Origin: Spirochaetota bacterium
Lineage (GTDB): Bacteria > Spirochaetota > Spirochaetia > Treponematales > Rectinemataceae
Direction of reading: 5' to 3'
DNA: 13,839 nucleotides
Assembly (NCBI GenBank): GCA_029265255.1
Contig: JAJUJQ010000023.1
Location: forward strand, 1-13,839
The position numbers and the translations under genes were made by a program. The notes under the pieces are model-generated. The model was not told the origin of the DNA. It ran no database searches and worked only from the letters and a program-made list of their open reading frames with translations. The stretch's first letter is position 1. The number at the start of each line of letters is the position of its first letter. Below are positions 13,419 to 13,839 of the stretch, one piece after another.

Positions 13419-13839
13419 TCAGGCGATGATCTTCAGCACGATCCACAGGATAAGCAGGGCCCACATCGCGACAAACACGATGGACGCGGCCGTAGCGGCA
13501 GGCGTTCGGACGCGGTCGCCTGTCGCTAGGTGTCGCCAAGCCTCGCGCCTGCACCTGATCATGACGTCGCGCGGAATGAGTTTTAGGGCAAGGGCTATCA
13601 TGGCAGGAAGGATGACGAGGTCGTCGAGTTGTCCCAGGATGGGTATGAAATCAGGGATGAGATCGATGGGACTGAGGGCGTAGGCCACGGTGGCGCCAAT
13701 GAGGAGCTTGGCGGCCCAAGGCGTCTGCGGAGCTTTAAGGGCGAGGAAAAGAGCCCACATCTGTCGCTTGAGTTTTTGAGCCCTTTTCTTCAGACTTGCA
13801 TAGCAAGGGGCAGACCTGCATACCAGCGGCGTGGCCTTT
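13419..13839 (-). CDS. DUF1232 (YkvA-like) membrane protein, 5' end open at the window edge
   Basis: A small membrane protein of unknown function. The DUF1232 signature AYALSPIDLIPDFIPILGQL followed by DDLVILP is complete, the helix RDVMIRCRREAWRHL follows, and the C-terminal end is a hydrophobic helix (AASIVFVAMWALLILWIVLK). The first ATG (13760) would start the protein at MWALFLALKAPQTPW, but the frame stays open upstream. It reads SLKKRAQKLKRQ immediately before that Met, matching the basic amphipathic N-terminus usual in this family. No ATG, GTG or TTG occurs in that upstream stretch, so the true start is either a rarer codon or lies beyond 13839. I therefore give it as partial. It converges on the phosphatase gene; a short TGCCC/GGGCA stem at 13391-13406 in the 91-bp gap has no T-run. 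Confidence 0.82.
   Translation of the reverse strand, partial: KATPLVCRSAPCYASLKKRAQKLKRQMWALFLALKAPQTPWAAKLLIGATVAYALSPIDLIPDFIPILGQLDDLVILPAMIALALKLIPRDVMIRCRREAWRHLATGDRVRTPAATAASIVFVAMWALLILWIVLKIIA

Overview
The window looks like part of a chromosome from a diderm, probably anaerobic or facultative bacterium of moderately high GC. It encodes a lipoprotein, a short beta-barrel-like protein with a cleavable signal, a TRAP transporter and a sigma-54 activator. A spirochaete-type genome would fit, but no marker gene fixes the lineage and I hold that loosely. There are 14 genes, two of them cut by the window ends. I see no tRNA, rRNA, CRISPR array, insertion sequence or phage gene.

Left part (1-7047), uptake and oxidation of an organic or sugar acid. 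A truncated MATE exporter (minus) is divergent from a GntR/FCD repressor (plus). Next comes a minus-strand operon in the order dctP, dctQ, dctM, SDR dehydrogenase: a complete TRAP transporter followed by an NAD-type oxidoreductase. Divergent from dctP is a plus-strand pair, a hexose-phosphate-mutarotase-like epimerase and a malate/lactate-dehydrogenase-family (Ldh2) oxidoreductase. The 73-bp gap between the two transcription units holds a near-consensus sigma-70 promoter whose -10 element lies inside a palindrome, with a second palindrome beside it. The FCD regulator is the obvious candidate to bind there. The substrate cannot be read from sequence.

Centre (7213-10182), the most interesting block. 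A 1-Cys-type (Prx6-like) peroxiredoxin on the minus strand is divergent from a sigma-54 enhancer-binding protein with an N-terminal GAF sensor domain. The shared gap holds a textbook sigma-54 promoter (TGGCAC-N5-TTGCT, GG-N10-GC) pointing at the peroxiredoxin. A perfect TTTCGG-N4-CCGAAA palindrome is centred about 110 bp upstream of the predicted start, where activator sites usually lie. The predicted transcript starts one base before a 7-bp stem-loop. This looks like a self-contained, sensor-driven, sigma-54-controlled peroxide defence module. A type II 3-dehydroquinase (aroQ) with its own candidate promoter follows the activator.

Right part (10329-13839), envelope genes. A PDZ-domain lipoprotein and a beta-barrel-like protein overlap by 4 bp on the minus strand. 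Divergent from them is an exported tyrosine-phosphatase-like protein with an extra N-terminal domain. A DUF1232 membrane protein whose true start probably lies beyond the annotated ATG closes the window.
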